Of a stretch of DNA of 64,000 bases, positions 1-12,703 are shown one piece after another. Within the stretch, counting starts at the first letter, position 1; every line of letters starts with the position of its first letter. The translations under genes and the position numbers were made by a program. A model generated the notes under the pieces. It did no database searches, had not been told where the DNA came from, and saw nothing but the letters and a program-made list of their open reading frames with translations. This DNA is from Zingiber officinale. Taxonomy: Eukaryota > Streptophyta > Magnoliopsida > Zingiberales > Zingiberaceae. The stretch covers positions 73,072,715 to 73,136,714 of the forward strand of contig NC_055993.1 of NCBI RefSeq assembly GCF_018446385.1. The letters are read 5' to 3'.

Positions 1-2262
1 TAGTTGAACTAATTTACTTTTTTTTTTATTTTTTAAATCAAAATCGATTTTAGATCAAATTGGTTGAAAGATCAAACGACCTCGGATTTATATGAAACTA
101 GTTCCTATGTGTTCGTCTATCTCTCTTGATTATATCCATATCCTCAAATGTCAATTTGACGTTTGGTACATAAGTCTTTTTGCCCAAAATCGACTGATGG
201 ATCAAACGACCTCGGATTGACATGAAACAAGTTCTTGTATGTTTGTCTCCCTCTCCTGATTATATCCATGTCTTCAAACATCAATTTGACCTAATATATT
301 GAGAGAAATGATTTTTTTTTAATATGGATTAAAATTTTCAAATATATCCGTATTCAAAAAATAATTGCTCTCAATATATTGGGTCAAATTGAAGTTTGAG
401 GTCATGGATATAATCAACAGAGATAGATGAAGATATAAGAATTTGTTTCATGTCAATCCGAGGTCATTTGGTCCATCAACTGATTTTGCCCAAAATTAGC
501 TGATGGATAAAATGACCTCGGATTGACATTAACAAGTTCTTATATGTTTGTCTACCTCTCCTAATTATATCTATTTCCTTAAACTTCAATTTGACCCAAT
601 ATATTGAGAATAATAATTTTTTAAATATGAATTAAATTTTTTAAATATATTCATATTTAAAAAAATATTGTTCTCAATATATTGGGTCAAATTGAAGTTT
701 GAGGGCATAGATATAATTAGGAGAGGTAAACGAACATATGGGAACTTGTTTTATGTTAATCCGAGGTCATTTGGTCCATCAATTGATTTTGAACACGAAT
801 TATATTTTTTAAAATAATTTTTAATTAAAAAAATTATTGCTCTCAATATATTGGGTTAAATTGATATTTGAGGACATGGATATAATTAGGAGAACTAGTC
901 GAACACATAGAATCTAGTTTCATGTCAATCCGAGGTCATTTGGTCCATTAGTCAATTTTGGGCAAAAACGGTTAATGGATCAAACGACCTCGGATTGATA
1001 TGAAACTAGTTCCTATGTGTTCGTCTACCTCTCTTGATTATATCCATACCCTCAAACTTTAATTTAACCCAATATATTGAGAACAATTATTTGTTGAACA
1101 TGAAAATATTTGAAACTAGTTCGTGTCAATCCGAGGTATCTAGTTTCAAATATTTTCATGTTCAACAAATTATTGCTCTCAATATATTGGGTTAAATTGA
1201 AGTTTGAGAGTTTTAATATAATCAAGAGAGGTAGACGAACACATATGAACTAGTTTCATGTCAATCCGAGGTCGTTTGATCCATCAACCATTTTTACCCA
1301 AAATCATCTGATGGACCAAATGATCTCGGATTGATATGAAACTAGATTCTATGTGTTTGACTAGTTATCTTAATTATATTTATACACTCAAATATCAATT
1401 TAATCTAATATACTGAGAGCAATAATTTTTTGAACTCAAAAATATTTTTAAAAAAATTCAATTCATGTTCAAAATCGGCTGATGGACCAAATAATCTCAG
1501 ATTGACATGAAACATGTTATCATATATTCTCATCTACATCTCCTGATTATATTCATACCCTCAAATATAAATTTGACCCAATATATTGAGAGCAATAATT
1601 TTTTGAACACAAATATGTTTAAAAAATTTAATTCGTGTTTAAAAAATTATTGTTCTTAATATATTGGGTCAAATTGAAGTTTGAGGGCATGAATATAATT
1701 AGGAGAGGTAGATGAACACAGAGGAACTATTTTCATTCAATCTGAGGTCGTTTGATCTATCAACCATTTTTGCCCAAAATCGGCTGATGCACTAAATGAC
1801 CTCAGATTGACATGAAAAAAGTTCTTATATGTTCATCTACCTCTCTTGATTATATCCTACACTCAAACTTCAATTTAACCTAATATATTGAGAGCAAAAA
1901 TTTTTTAAATATGAATATATTTGAAAAATTGAATTCGTGTTCAAAAAATAATTGCTCTCAATATATTAGGTCAAATTAATGTTTGAGGGCATGGATATAA
2001 TCAGCAGAGGTAAATAAATATATAAGAACTTATTTCATGTCAATCCGAGGTTGTTTGATCTATCAGCCGATTTTGGATAAAAATGACTGATGTACCAAAC
2101 GTCAAATTGACATTTGAGGATATGAATATAATCAAGAGAGATAGACGAACACATAGAAACTAGTTTCATATAAATCTGAGGTTGTTTGGTCTATCAAGTA
2201 ATTTGATCTAAAATCAATTTTGATTTAAAAAAGGAAATCAGTTCAATTGATTTAAAAAATCA
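1..2262. repeat. Foldback-like inverted-repeat array
   Basis: Half-units of roughly 200-250 bp occur again and again in both orientations. Each runs from a 'gaccaaacgacctcggattgac' type block to 'cccaatatattgagagcaat' or its complement. Forward copies of the 'cctcgga' block lie near 80, 208, 510, 983 and 1320, and complementary copies near 458, 760, 940, 1268, 1744 and 2046. The outer arms also pair: positions 1-215 are closely complementary to about 2045-2262, including a shared AT-rich tip with 'aaatcaaaatcgattttagatcaaatt'-like sequence. No reading frame of note is present. This looks like a foldback or compound MITE; the left tip may extend beyond the window. Confidence 0.7.
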
Positions 2263-2519
2263 GTTGACTGATTTGATTAAAAATCGAATGTTTCAATACA
2301 AAACTAAATCGATTCGACTACTTCAAAACACCAGTCAACTGATAAGGGTAAAATCGAAAATAAGTATATGATTTGGTTATTTTGAAACTTCTCTACGTGA
2401 AATGGGTATTTTGTAAACTTAAGTACGTGGTTCAGTAAAAAGCTGTATAACCTAGGGATGAGTTGTAAGGAGCATCTGGGGTGAGCCTAATTACCTTTTG
2501 TTACAATTTATAAATATCA
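2263..2519. other. AT-rich spacer, nothing recognised
   Basis: Low-complexity AT-rich sequence between the foldback-like array and the antisense LINE fragment. No ORF, RNA gene or repeat boundary is supported. Confidence 0.4.
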
Positions 2520-2887
2520 TTTTCTCCTTCATTTGTATCAAGATGTTGATAGAAGGCCTTCAAAAGTTTTATTTTTTGTTTTACTCATTGTTTTCTTAGC
2601 CTCTTTCTTGGCTATTGCATATTTTTTATAAAAATATTTTTCTTACAAGTCTACAATAATTTATAAGTTGTTCATTTAATTTTTATTTCAATTTCTCCTA
2701 TACATACTCATTTCACCACTATTTTTTTTATTTGGTAGTGCTCATCTCTTGACTCACTTAGTGCACTTTTAGTCACTATTTTCAAATTTAATATCATCTT
2801 ATCTCATGTCGTATTCAAATTGCTATATTTTTCTTCTAATACTTGTGTTCCTACTCTCTCATTAAAGATATATACTTCTCAACCTTC
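2520..2887 (-). mobile_element. RTE-type LINE fragment, antisense, part A
   Basis: The reverse complement aligns by eye with the LINE at 25569-28742, in the segment between endonuclease and reverse transcriptase. Shared blocks include the complement of 'aagaaagaggctaagaaa' and the 'catgagataa' block. It stops exactly at the 5-bp target duplication of the Copia insertion, and homology resumes at 12704. This is therefore one LINE copy split by a younger element. The reading frame is heavily degraded and no product is expected. Confidence 0.65.
2883..2887. repeat. Target site duplication, left (CCTTC)
   Basis: CCTTC immediately precedes the 5' LTR and is repeated as CCTTC at 12699-12703 directly after the 3' LTR. 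A 5-bp duplication is standard for LTR-retrotransposon integration. Confidence 0.85.
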
Positions 2888-5291
2888 TGTTGGAGTGTAT
2901 ACTGAAAGCCTAAGCTTTGTAAACATTCATTATGAATAAAGAATCACATTTGGTCTAATTATCTACATTTGTTTTGTAGTTGTTCATTTAATTTATATTG
3001 TAGATAACATAGTATGTGGTGTCACATACAGAAGATGATGTTATCAGTACCTTATAAATTATAAACAGTAGCTCACGACCAGAATGGAAAGGAACAAACC
3101 ATTAGAAGGTCGTAGTGTAATTAGGTATTAGTTTATCTTGACTATATAATTACACTAGTACACTCAGAGTGTATTGAGTAGGACCATTTGAGGTCGTTCC
3201 TTTTATACTGACTTTATAAAGGAACAAAGACCTCAGTTATTATGGAAGTGTGTGCTCTTAATCCTAATATAATAACAAGCACATATGTTTGATATTTATT
3301 TCTTTAATTTATCAATGGGTGAGATTTAGTTCGATGAATCAATAAACCCGATAAATTGGGAAATGGTATCACTCATAGTGTGTGTTGTTGATTATAGAAG
3401 GAAACTGTGTCCTAGTGATACTAGGTTGATAATGTCCTCAAGAGGAGCTCATAAAGATTGTCATGTTAAACCCTGCAGGTGGACTTAGTCCGACATGATA
3501 ATAAGGTTGAGTGGTACTACTCTTGGACTTAGACATTAATTAAATGAGTTGTCAGTAACTCACTTAATTAGTGGACATTCGATATCTTAAACACAGGGAG
3601 ACTAACACACTCATAATAAGAAGGAGCCCAAAAATGTAATTTGGGATTGGTGCGGTAGTTCAATGATAGTTCTCTAGTGGAATGAATTATCATTGATAAA
3701 ATTAAGTTGTGTGTTCGGGGCGAACACGGGATGCTTAATTTTATTGGGAGACCAAAACCAATTCCTCTTCTCGGTCCCTATCGTAGCTTCTTATTTATAG
3801 AGTTCTATACCCACCTATACCCACCTTCTATACCCACCCAATGGGGGCCGGCCAAGCTAGCTTGGGAACAAGCTAGGGCCGGCCTAGGTATAAAATTGGG
3901 TGGCCGGCTCTAGCTTGAACCCAAGCTAGTAGGGTCGGCCAAATAAAATTAAAAAGAAATTTAATTTTAATTTTTATTATTATGTGGAAGATATATTTTA
4001 AAGAGAATTAAAATTAAAATATCTCTCTTGTAAAAGATTTACAAAAGATTAAAGAAAGAGATTAGATCTCTTTCCTTATTTGTAGATTGGAGAGTTTTTT
4101 TTTTTTTTTTTCTCTTTAAAATTATTCACATGTTAATAAAATTAAAATTATAGATATTTCCTTTTATTAACCATGAAGAGATTTTTAAAGAGAAATTTTA
4201 TTTTTTAAAATTTCCGGAAACAAATAAGGAAAGTTTTAATTGTTGATTGAAACTTGTCCAAATTGCTTCCTCTTGATGTGGCCGGCCATTAGAATTTATT
4301 TGGGAAATTTTATTTTATTTTTCTCAAATAAATCATGTCAAGGAAATTAAGTAAATTTTATTGTAAATAAATTTCCTAATTTGCCTAGGCCAAGGAATAT
4401 AAAAGAAGGGGTAGGGGTGCCTTCATGAGACACAACCTCTATTGTTTTCTCTCCCTCTTTTGTTCCTTGGTGTGGTCGGCCATTACCCTCTCCCTCTCTT
4501 CCTCTTGTGGTGGCCGAACTTCATCTTTCTTGGAGTTCTTGTGGTGGCGGATACTACTTGGAGAAGAAGAAGAAGAAGGAGAGAAAGCTAGCATCTCTTG
4601 GAGCTTGGTTAGTATTTTGATTTTCTTCTTTGGTAAAGTTCTTCCTTTGTGGCCGAACCTTGCTTGGAGGAGAAGAAGGTGGTTGGTGGTTTCTCATCTT
4701 GGTAGATCGTTGCCCACACAACGTCCGAGGTTAGAAGAGGAATACGGTAGAAGATCAAGAGGTTTTCTACAAGGTATAACTAGTAATTTCTATTTCCGCA
4801 TCATGCTAGTTATTTATGGAAATAATACTAAATACAAGAGGCTTACGTTCTAGAATTTCGAATATGTTTTTTCGAAGTTGTGTTCTTTTGTTTCTTTCTT
4901 TTCCTTGTGATTTGATTGCTCTCTTTGGTTAACCTAAAGTTATTTTAGGAAATTAAATATTAGATTTCTATTAAAGGTTTTGTCTAGTCGGTGGTGGTTG
5001 CTCCCATATCCAAGAAGGCCATGTGCCTCGCCACGTCGATATTGGGAACCTTATGGAAATTAATATTTAATGGAATTAATAACTTTAGGAGATTTGGGTC
5101 GAACGTGTTAAGTTCCGCAGAGATCCAAGTCAAAACCTAAAAGAACAAATAGATTAAGTTTTGGATCAAACGTGTTAAGTTCAGCGATCCAAAATTTAAT
5201 TTAAAAGAACACATGGTAGCTAGGAAAAGGTTCAGACCTTTGTACAAAATTTTGCAGTGGAACCTATAGGTTTTCCGAGTAGCAACCAACA
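2888..5291 (+). repeat. 5' LTR of Copia element 1
   Basis: 2404-bp direct repeat of 10292-12698, starting TGTTGGAG and ending ACCAACA. It carries a cluster of GGCCGGCC palindromes with AAGCTAGCTT-type inverted motifs around 3845-3945. The segment at 4425-4850 is open for 142 codons (MRHNLYCFLSLF...), but the same segment in the other LTR is frame-shifted by indels, so I do not call it a gene. Confidence 0.92.
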
Positions 5292-5293
5292 AT

Positions 5294-5304
5294 TGGTATC
5301 GAGC
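5294..5304 (+). other. Primer binding site (initiator tRNA-Met type)
   Basis: TGGTATCGAGC lies two bases after the 5' LTR. It differs from the usual Copia TGGTATCAGAGC by loss of one A, so priming may be impaired in this copy. Confidence 0.75.
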
Positions 5305-6412
5305 TAGGGTTTGCCTCGTGTATTTGGTATTTAGTTTAATTATGCACATGTCATACATAATTTAGGCAGGTTAATAGTAGGATGTGCTAACTCTATGGAT
5401 GCAGGATCCAACTATTATGGCTTTTAGTTAATTATGTGTGTGATTGGACCCTTGGACATGTCAAGGGCAATTTATATGTGTGTGCATGATTGTGTTAAAA
5501 TACAGCAGGAGCTGTATTTAGTTTTATTAGGATTTTATTTTTGATCTAGATACATGTACATTCCTTTTATGGAATATAGGATCAAAAATGTAAAATTCTA
5601 TTTATGTCGCGGATCAAATCTTGCAAAGCGTGGAACCTTCTAAGGACCAGAGGCGCAGCGGAACTCGGATCAAGATGGATGCGACAGTTAGACCCGGTGG
5701 CGGTGGCCAAATATGGCAGCAGCTTCGGATGACAACACACGGAGGACAATTAAAGATAAAAGCCATAATAGTTGAAAATTAGATTTTCTATTTATTGCTT
5801 TTATATTGTGCTGTGTGTGCATGTTAGTTTACAAGTATAGTAGGCTAGCATAGTTAAAATTCCTCATTTGTAAATAACTAAGTGGGAGAGGGATTTTTAA
5901 AGTAAATCCCATGGTCTCCATTACTGGTTTGTAAGTGATGCAAACAAGCTTGCGCGTTGGCTCTGAGTGCCTTCCTCCATAACGGATGAGCTTGTTTGCG
6001 GATCACTAGAACAGACTTTCATTTTTGGATGACTATAGGAAGTTAATTAAGAGCGTGTGATCTTCCCCAACGGAAGGGGCATAATCTTATTAATGGACTT
6101 AGTGTCAAGTAATGGTGAACACTTAGACACATCTAATAGTATCCTCCCCAACGGAGTCACTGCTATTATTTGTGTGACCAAATAATACCAACTATTAATT
6201 TTATTTGTCAAAAAGTTAGGTTGACAAGATAATAAAATTAATGGGTTAAAACCCTCCTTTTACAAATGTTGAAATTGTATACGTCCACACTAACGTGGCA
6301 TACAAAATTCATGGTGTTATGAGGTGTTGGTTAATTTAAAATAGTATTGTTTGAGGAATCAATATTATTCTAAATTTAGAGTTCTGACCAAAAGTTATTT
6401 GTGATTCTTAGG

Positions 6413-7200
6413 ATGACTTTCAACCCACTGTCCATCATACTTCAACAAAATAGACTTACTGGACCTAATTACATAGATTGGAAAAGAAACACTGGACATT
6501 GTTCTTACTGCTGAAAGCTATAAATTTGTACTGACTGAGCAGTGCCCTGATGCACCCACTGGTGAATCTACCCAAGAGGAGATTGAATATCATAAGAGAT
6601 GGGTAAAGGCAGATGAGATGGCGCGGTGTTACATTTTGGCTTCAATGTCAAATGTATTGCAACATCAGCATCAAGATTTACCAACAGCTTATGATATTAA
6701 GAACAATCTCAAGGAGCTCTTTGGTCATCAGGATAGGGCTTCTAGACAAGAAGCTATGAGAAAGATAATGACAGCCACCATGCAAGAGGGTACTCCTGTA
6801 AGGGATCATATCTTAAAGATGATGGCTTATCTGAACGAGATACAGATCCTTGGAGGAGAAATTGATGGGGAAACCGAGATCGATATGATCCTCCAAACGC
6901 TACCTAGAAGTTTTGAGCGATTCACTTGAACTATAATATGAATAAAAGGATTTATTCATTAGGGGAACTACTGATGGAACTTGAAGGATTATTTCGTCAC
7001 AATGCTCAAATTCACTATGTTGAAAATGGTTCTACTTCTAAACCGAAGGTAAGAAGAAGAAGAAACAAATGGTTCAGGAAAGAAAGTGAATAAATCTCAG
7101 TGTACGGGATTTAAAGTGAATGAAGCAGAAGGGCAAGTGCTTCATCTGCAAGCGGGCAGGAGGCGGACTGTCCTCGTAAGAACCAAAACAAAGGTATATC
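6413..7200 (+). pseudogene. Copia gag, broken
   Basis: The capsid-like protein starts at an ATG (MTFNPLS...) with the usual 'LTGPNYIDWK' opening. A frameshift follows within about 70 nt; the frame then continues as a UBN2-type gag core containing 'TAYDIKNNLKELFGHQDR'. A second frameshift sits at about 6925, just after 'LPRSFERFT'. A degenerate CCHC zinc knuckle (KCFICK...) lies near 7135-7180. Gag normally packages element RNA in cytoplasmic particles; this copy cannot. Confidence 0.85.
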
Positions 7201-8658
7201 TCATACTCTAGTTGTTGAAACATGTTTAGCGGTGTTATCTACCAGCACCTGGTGTGTAGATACGGGAGCCACTCATCATGTCTGCAATTCCTTGCAGGGG
7301 TTCCAGGAAACCCGACGACTATCTGAAGGGGAGATTACCGTCTACATGGGCAATGCTACTAAGGTGGCAGCAGTGGGAGGCGTCTACTTATCTTTTAGTA
7401 GAAATAGAAATTTGGTTTTAAGAAATTGTCTTTATGTACCCAGTTTTAGAAAGAATTTAATTTCAGTTTCTAAACTATTTTTAGATGGATATTCAGTTTC
7501 TTTCAGTAACGATGTAGTTATTAAAAGAAATAAAGTGATTATCTGTTCTGGTGCATTAGTTGGCAATTTGTATATTTTAAATCCAAATTCTTCCACAAAG
7601 CAAAACATGGAAATTTATAATTCATCTTCTAATTCTAATAAGAGAAAAGAACCTTCAGAAATGAACCAAGCATATCTTTGGCATCTAAGGCTTGGTCATA
7701 TTAACTTAAGTAGGATTCAGAGGCTTATAGCCGATGGACTTTTAAGTTCATTAGAGTTGGAAAATTTTCCAACTTGTGAATCTTGCTTAGAAGGTAAAAT
7801 GACCAAGAGGCCGTTCAAGGCAAAGGGGTATAGAGCCAAAGAAGTGTTAGAATTGGTTCACTCTGATTTGTGTGGTCCTATGTCTATCCAGGCAAGAGGA
7901 GGTTTTGAATATTTTGTCTCTTTCATAGACGATTATTCAAGATATGGATACATTTACCTAATGCGCCGCAAGTCCGAGTGCTTTGATAAGTTCAAAGAAT
8001 ACAAGGCTGATGTGGAGAAACGACTAGGTAAAAGTATCAAGACACTACGGTCAGATCGTGGTGGCGAATACCTCTTAGGAGAGTTTAGGAATTACTTATC
8101 AGAGGCCGGGATTCAATCCCAATTGTCTGCACCTGGAACACCCCAACAGAATGGTGTAGCAGAACGAAGGAATAGGACTCTTATAGAGATGGTTAGATCA
8201 ATGATGAGTTATTCAGAATTACCAAATTCGTTTTGGGGATATGCTCTGGAAACAGCAGTATACGTTCTGAACTTAGTACCTTCTAAATCAGTTTCTTCTA
8301 CTCCCATAGAATTGTGGAATGGGCGAAAACCCAGTCTAAGACATATTCGGATATGGGGTAGTCACATGTGCTGAAACCAGATGCTGATAAGTTAGAATCT
8401 CGTACAGAAGTTCGCGTGTTTGTAGGATATCCCAAAGGAACGAAAGGTGGTTTATTTTATAGTCCTAAAGACCAGAAGGTCATTGTTAGCACCAATGCCC
8501 AATTTTTAGAAGAAGACTATATAATGGATCACAAGCCCAGTAGTAAAGTTGTTTTAGAAGAACTTAGAGAGGACATGTCTACTTCAGTACCAACAGTACA
8601 AGATGAAGTACCACAAGAGACTGCAACACGTGTCACACATGATACACAACCACGATAG
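7201..8658 (+). pseudogene. Copia protease and integrase, frameshifted
   Basis: A long open segment (7232-8374, 380 codons) begins at the aspartic protease site WCVDTGATHHVC and continues into the GAG_pre-integrase zinc region (LWHLRLGHINLSRIQRL, then CESCLEGK). The integrase core follows, with HSDLCGPM, FIDDYSRYGYIY and TPQQNGVAERRNRT, matching the D,D,E layout of Copia integrases. A frameshift at about 8370 moves the C-terminal region into another frame (8368-8658). The lost upstream gag frame prevents a polyprotein. Confidence 0.88.
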
Positions 8659-10270
8659 TGCCTCGTCGTAGTGGGAGGGTTGTAATGCACTGAAAGATTC
8701 ATGTTTTGGGAGAGTCTTGGACTTGATCCGGGTAAACATGAACCCGATCCCCATCATATGATGAAGCACTCCAAGATATAGATGACATCTTGGCAAAAGG
8801 CAATGAATTCAAATAGAGTCCATGTACTCTAATAAGGTATGAGCTTGTAGAACCACCGATGGTGTAAAAGCCGTTGGATGCAAGTGGATCTACAAAGGAA
8901 AAGAGGGAAGACGGAAGGTAGAAACCTTCAAAGCTAGGCTTGTTGCGAAAGGGTACACTCGGAAAGAGGGAATCGATTATGAGGAAACCTTTTCACCGTA
9001 GCCATGCTTAAGTCTATCCGGATACTTATCCATGCTATTATGGAGATATTTAAATGGATGTCGATGACACTTTCCTTAATGGAAGTCTTGAAGAGAACAT
9101 CCATATGAAGCAACCGAAGGATTTATTGAAAAGGCAAAGAGCATCTAGTATGCAAGCTCAATCGGTCCATTTATGGACTAAAGCAAGCTTCAAGGTCTTG
9201 GAACATCCGGTTTAATGAAGTAATCCATCATATGGATTTATTCAAAGTCCGGATGAGTCTTGTGTATATAAGAAGTGTAACGGAAACGTGGTGGTATTTC
9301 TTGTACTATCGTAGATGATATTTTGTTAATTGGCAACAATGTCAAGGTATTATCGGGCGTAAGGGTATGGTTGTCCAAACAATTTGATATGAAGGACTTA
9401 GGAGAATGTGCACATTCTTGGGATCAAAGTTATAAGGGATCGTAAGAAAAGAATGTTGTGTCTATCCCAAGCTTCATATATAGATACAATCCTTGCTCGT
9501 TTTAGCATGCAAGACTCCAAGAAAGGTTTCTTACCTTTTGGACATGGAGTAGCTCTATCTAAAGAGATGTCTCCAAAGACATCAAAAGAGATAGAGGACA
9601 TGAAAGCAGTTCCTTATGCTTGGTAGGAAGCCTAATGTATGCAATGCTATATACGAGACCCGATATCTGTTTTGTGCATGGTCAGCAGATATCGAGTAAC
9701 CTGGACAAGGACATTGGACTGCGGTAAAGCATATATTAAAGTACACGAGAAGGACTAGAGATTTTATGCTAGTTTACCAAGCGGATGATCCGCTCCCATG
9801 GGTTATACTGATTGATTTCCAATCGATAGGGATAACGAAGTCTACATCGGGCTATGTGTTTACTTTAGGAGGTGGAGCCATTTCATGGAGGAGTGTTAAG
9901 CAAAACGCTTCGGACTCAACCATGGAAGTCGAGTATGTAGCAACCTCGGGAGCTAAAGAAGCAGTATGGCTCGGGAACTTTCTAATGGACTTAGATGTGA
10001 TTCTGGTTTGCCCAAAATCATCACAATTTATTGTGATAATGTGCAATTGCAAACTCGAAGGAACCACGAGCTCATAAGGCAAGTAAACATATAGAGCGCA
10101 AGTACCACCTGATACGAGATATCGTGAAGCGAGGAGAAGTTGTCATCGCCAAGATTGCATCAGCGGATAACCTGGCAGATCCTTTCACTAAGGCCCTTCC
10201 GGCGAAAGCTTTCGATCGGCATGTGGAGGGAATGGGAATCAGATGTATGGTAGAAGATATGGCAGCTTAG
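8659..10270 (+). pseudogene. Copia reverse transcriptase and RNase H, multiply broken
   Basis: Recognisable pieces appear in changing frames: [14 protein letters not shown] near 8877-8920, the Y-VDD polymerase motif near 9303-9320 disrupted by a 1-nt change, and the RNase H block GYVFTLGGGAISW near 9850-9890. 'TMEVEYVA' and 'HKASKHIE'-type segments follow in shifted frames up to about 10270. The repeated single-base indels mean no active enzyme is encoded. Confidence 0.85.
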
Positions 10271-10280
10271 TCATTAGTAT

Positions 10281-10291
10281 AAGTGGGAGAT
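10281..10291 (+). other. Polypurine tract
   Basis: AAGTGGGAGAT sits directly before the 3' LTR, the typical Copia primer for plus-strand DNA synthesis. Confidence 0.8.
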
Positions 10292-12698
10292 TGTTGGAGT
10301 GTATACTGAAAGCCTAAGCTTTGTAAACATTCATTATGAATAAAGAATCACATTTGGTCTAATTATCTACATTTGTTTTGTAGTTGTTCATTTAATTTAT
10401 ATTGTAGATAACATAGTATGTGGTGTCACATACAGAAGATGATGTTATCAGTACCTTATAAATTATAAACAGAAGCTCACGACCAGAATGGAAAGGGACA
10501 AACCATTAGAAGGTCGTAGTGTAATTAGGTATTAGTTTATCTTGACTATATAATTACACTAGTACACTCAGAGTGTATTGAGTAGGACCATTTGAGGTCG
10601 TTCCTTTTATACTGACTTTATAAAGGAACAAAGACCTCAGTTATTATGGAAGTGTGTGCTCTTAATCCTAATATAATAACAAGCACATATGTTTGATATT
10701 TATTTCTTTAATTTATCAATGGGTGAGATTTAGTTCGATGAATCAATAAACCCGATAAATTGGGAAATGGTATCACTCATAGTGTGTGTTGTTGATTATA
10801 GAAGGAAACTGTGTCCTAGTGATACTAGGTTGATAATGTCCTCAAGAGGAGCTCATAAAGATTGTCATGTTAAACCCTGCAGGTGGACTTAGTCCGACAT
10901 GATAATAAGGTTGAGTGGTACTACTCTTGGACTTAGACATTAATTAAATGAGTTGTCAGTAACTCACTTAATTAGTGGACATTCGATATCTTAAACACAG
11001 GGAGACTAACACACTCATAATAAGAAGGAGCCCAAAAATGTAATTTGGGATTGGTGCGGTAGTTCAATGATAGTTCTCTAGTGGAATGAATTATCATTGA
11101 TAAAATTAAGTTGTGTGTTCGGGGCGAACACGGGATGCTTAATTTTATTGGGAGACCAAAACCAATTCCTCCTCTCGGTCCCTATCGTAGCCTCTTATTT
11201 ATAGAGTTCTATACCCACCTATACCCACCTTCTATACCCAAATAGGGGCCGGCCAAGCTAGCTTGGGAACAAGCTAGGGCCGGCCTAGGTATGATTTTGG
11301 GTGGTCGGCCCTAGCTTGAACCCAAGCTAGTAGGGCCGGCCAAAAATAAATTAAAAAGAAATTTAATTTTAATTTTTATTATTATGTGGAAGATATATTT
11401 TAAAGAGAATTAAAATTAAAATATCTCTCTTGTAAAAGATTTACAAAAGATTAAAGAAAGAGATTAGATCTCTTTCCTTATTTGTAGATTGGAGAGTTTT
11501 TTATTTTTCTCTTTAAAATTATTCACATGTTAATAAAATTAAAATTATAGATATTTCCTTTTATTAACCATGAAGAGATTTTTAAAGAGAAATTTTATTT
11601 TTTAAAATTTCCGGAAACAAATAAGGAAAGTTTTAATTGTTGATTGAAACTTGTCCAAATTGCTTCCTCTTGATGTGGCCGGCCATTAGAATTTATTTGG
11701 GAAATTTTATTTTATTTTTCTCAAATAAATCATGTCAAGGAAATTAAGTAAATTTTATTGTAAATAAATTTCCTAATTTGCCTAGGCCAAGGAATATAAA
11801 AGAAGGGGTAGGGGTGCCTTCATGAGACACAACCTCTATTGTTTTCTCTCCCTTTTTCCTTGGTGTTGTGGCCGGCCATTACCCTCTCCCTCTCTTCCTC
11901 TTGTGGTGGCCGAATACTTCATCTTTCTTGGAGTTCTTGTGGTGGCCGGATACTACTTGGAGAAGAAGAAGAAGGAGAGAAAGCTAGCATCTCTTGGAGC
12001 TTGGTTAGTATTTTGATTTTCTTCTTTGGTAAAGTTCTTCCTTTGTGGCCGAACCTTGCTTGGAGGAGAAGAAGGTGGTTGGTGGTTTCTCATCTTGGTA
12101 GATCGTTGCCCACACAACGTCCGAGGTTAGAAGAGGAATACGGTAGAAGATCAAGAGGTTTTTCTACAAGGTATAACTAGTAATTTCTATTTCCGCATCA
12201 TGCTAGTTATTTATGGAAATAATACTAAATACAAGAGGCTTACGTTCTAGAATTTCGAATATGTTTTTTCGAAGTTGTGTTCTTTTGTTTCTTTCTTTTC
12301 CTTGTGATTTGATTGCTCTCTTTGGTTAACCTAAAGTTATTTTAGGAAATTAAATATTAGATTTCTATTAAAGGTTTTGTCTAGTCGGTGGTGGTTGCTC
12401 CCATATCCAAGAAGGCCATGTGCCTCGCCACGTCAGTACTGGGAACCTTTTATGGAAATTAATATTTAATGGAATTAATAACTTTAGGAGATTTGGGTCG
12501 AACGTGTTAAGTTCCGCAGGAGATCCAAGTCAAAACCTAAAAGAACAAATAGATTAAGTTTTGGATCAAACGTGTTAAGTTCCGCAGGCGATCCAAAATT
12601 TAATTTAAAAGAACACATGGTAGCTAGGAAAAGGTTCAGACCTTTGTACAAAATTTTTGTACAGTGGAACCTATAGGTTTTCCGAGTAGCAACCAACA
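10292..12698 (+). repeat. 3' LTR of Copia element 1
   Basis: 2407-bp direct repeat of 2888-5291 with the same termini. Differences seen by eye are mainly small indels, for example a 3-nt 'tac' near 12660 and several between 11845 and 11975. Confidence 0.92.
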
Positions 12699-12703
12699 CC
12701 TTC
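12699..12703. repeat. Target site duplication, right (CCTTC)
   Basis: Identical to 2883-2887 and defines the right border of Copia element 1. Confidence 0.85.

Larger units (their letters stand above)
2888..12698 (+). mobile_element. Copia LTR retrotransposon with defective gag-pol
   Basis: Complete insertion of 9811 bp with two 2.4-kb LTRs (TG...CA ends), a primer binding site, a gag-pol region in Copia order (gag, protease, integrase, reverse transcriptase, RNase H), a polypurine tract and a perfect 5-bp target duplication. The LTRs are very similar by eye, with a handful of small indels, suggesting a fairly recent insertion. In contrast gag-pol carries many frameshifts and stops, so the copy cannot make a full polyprotein and was probably mobilised by a relative. 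It interrupts an older antisense RTE LINE. Confidence 0.93.

Noticed and set aside
4425..4853. 142-codon ORF in the Copia 1 LTR as a host or element gene
   Set aside because: The other LTR copy (11822-12180) has indels that break the same frame, and the content is low-complexity; it is untranslated LTR sequence.
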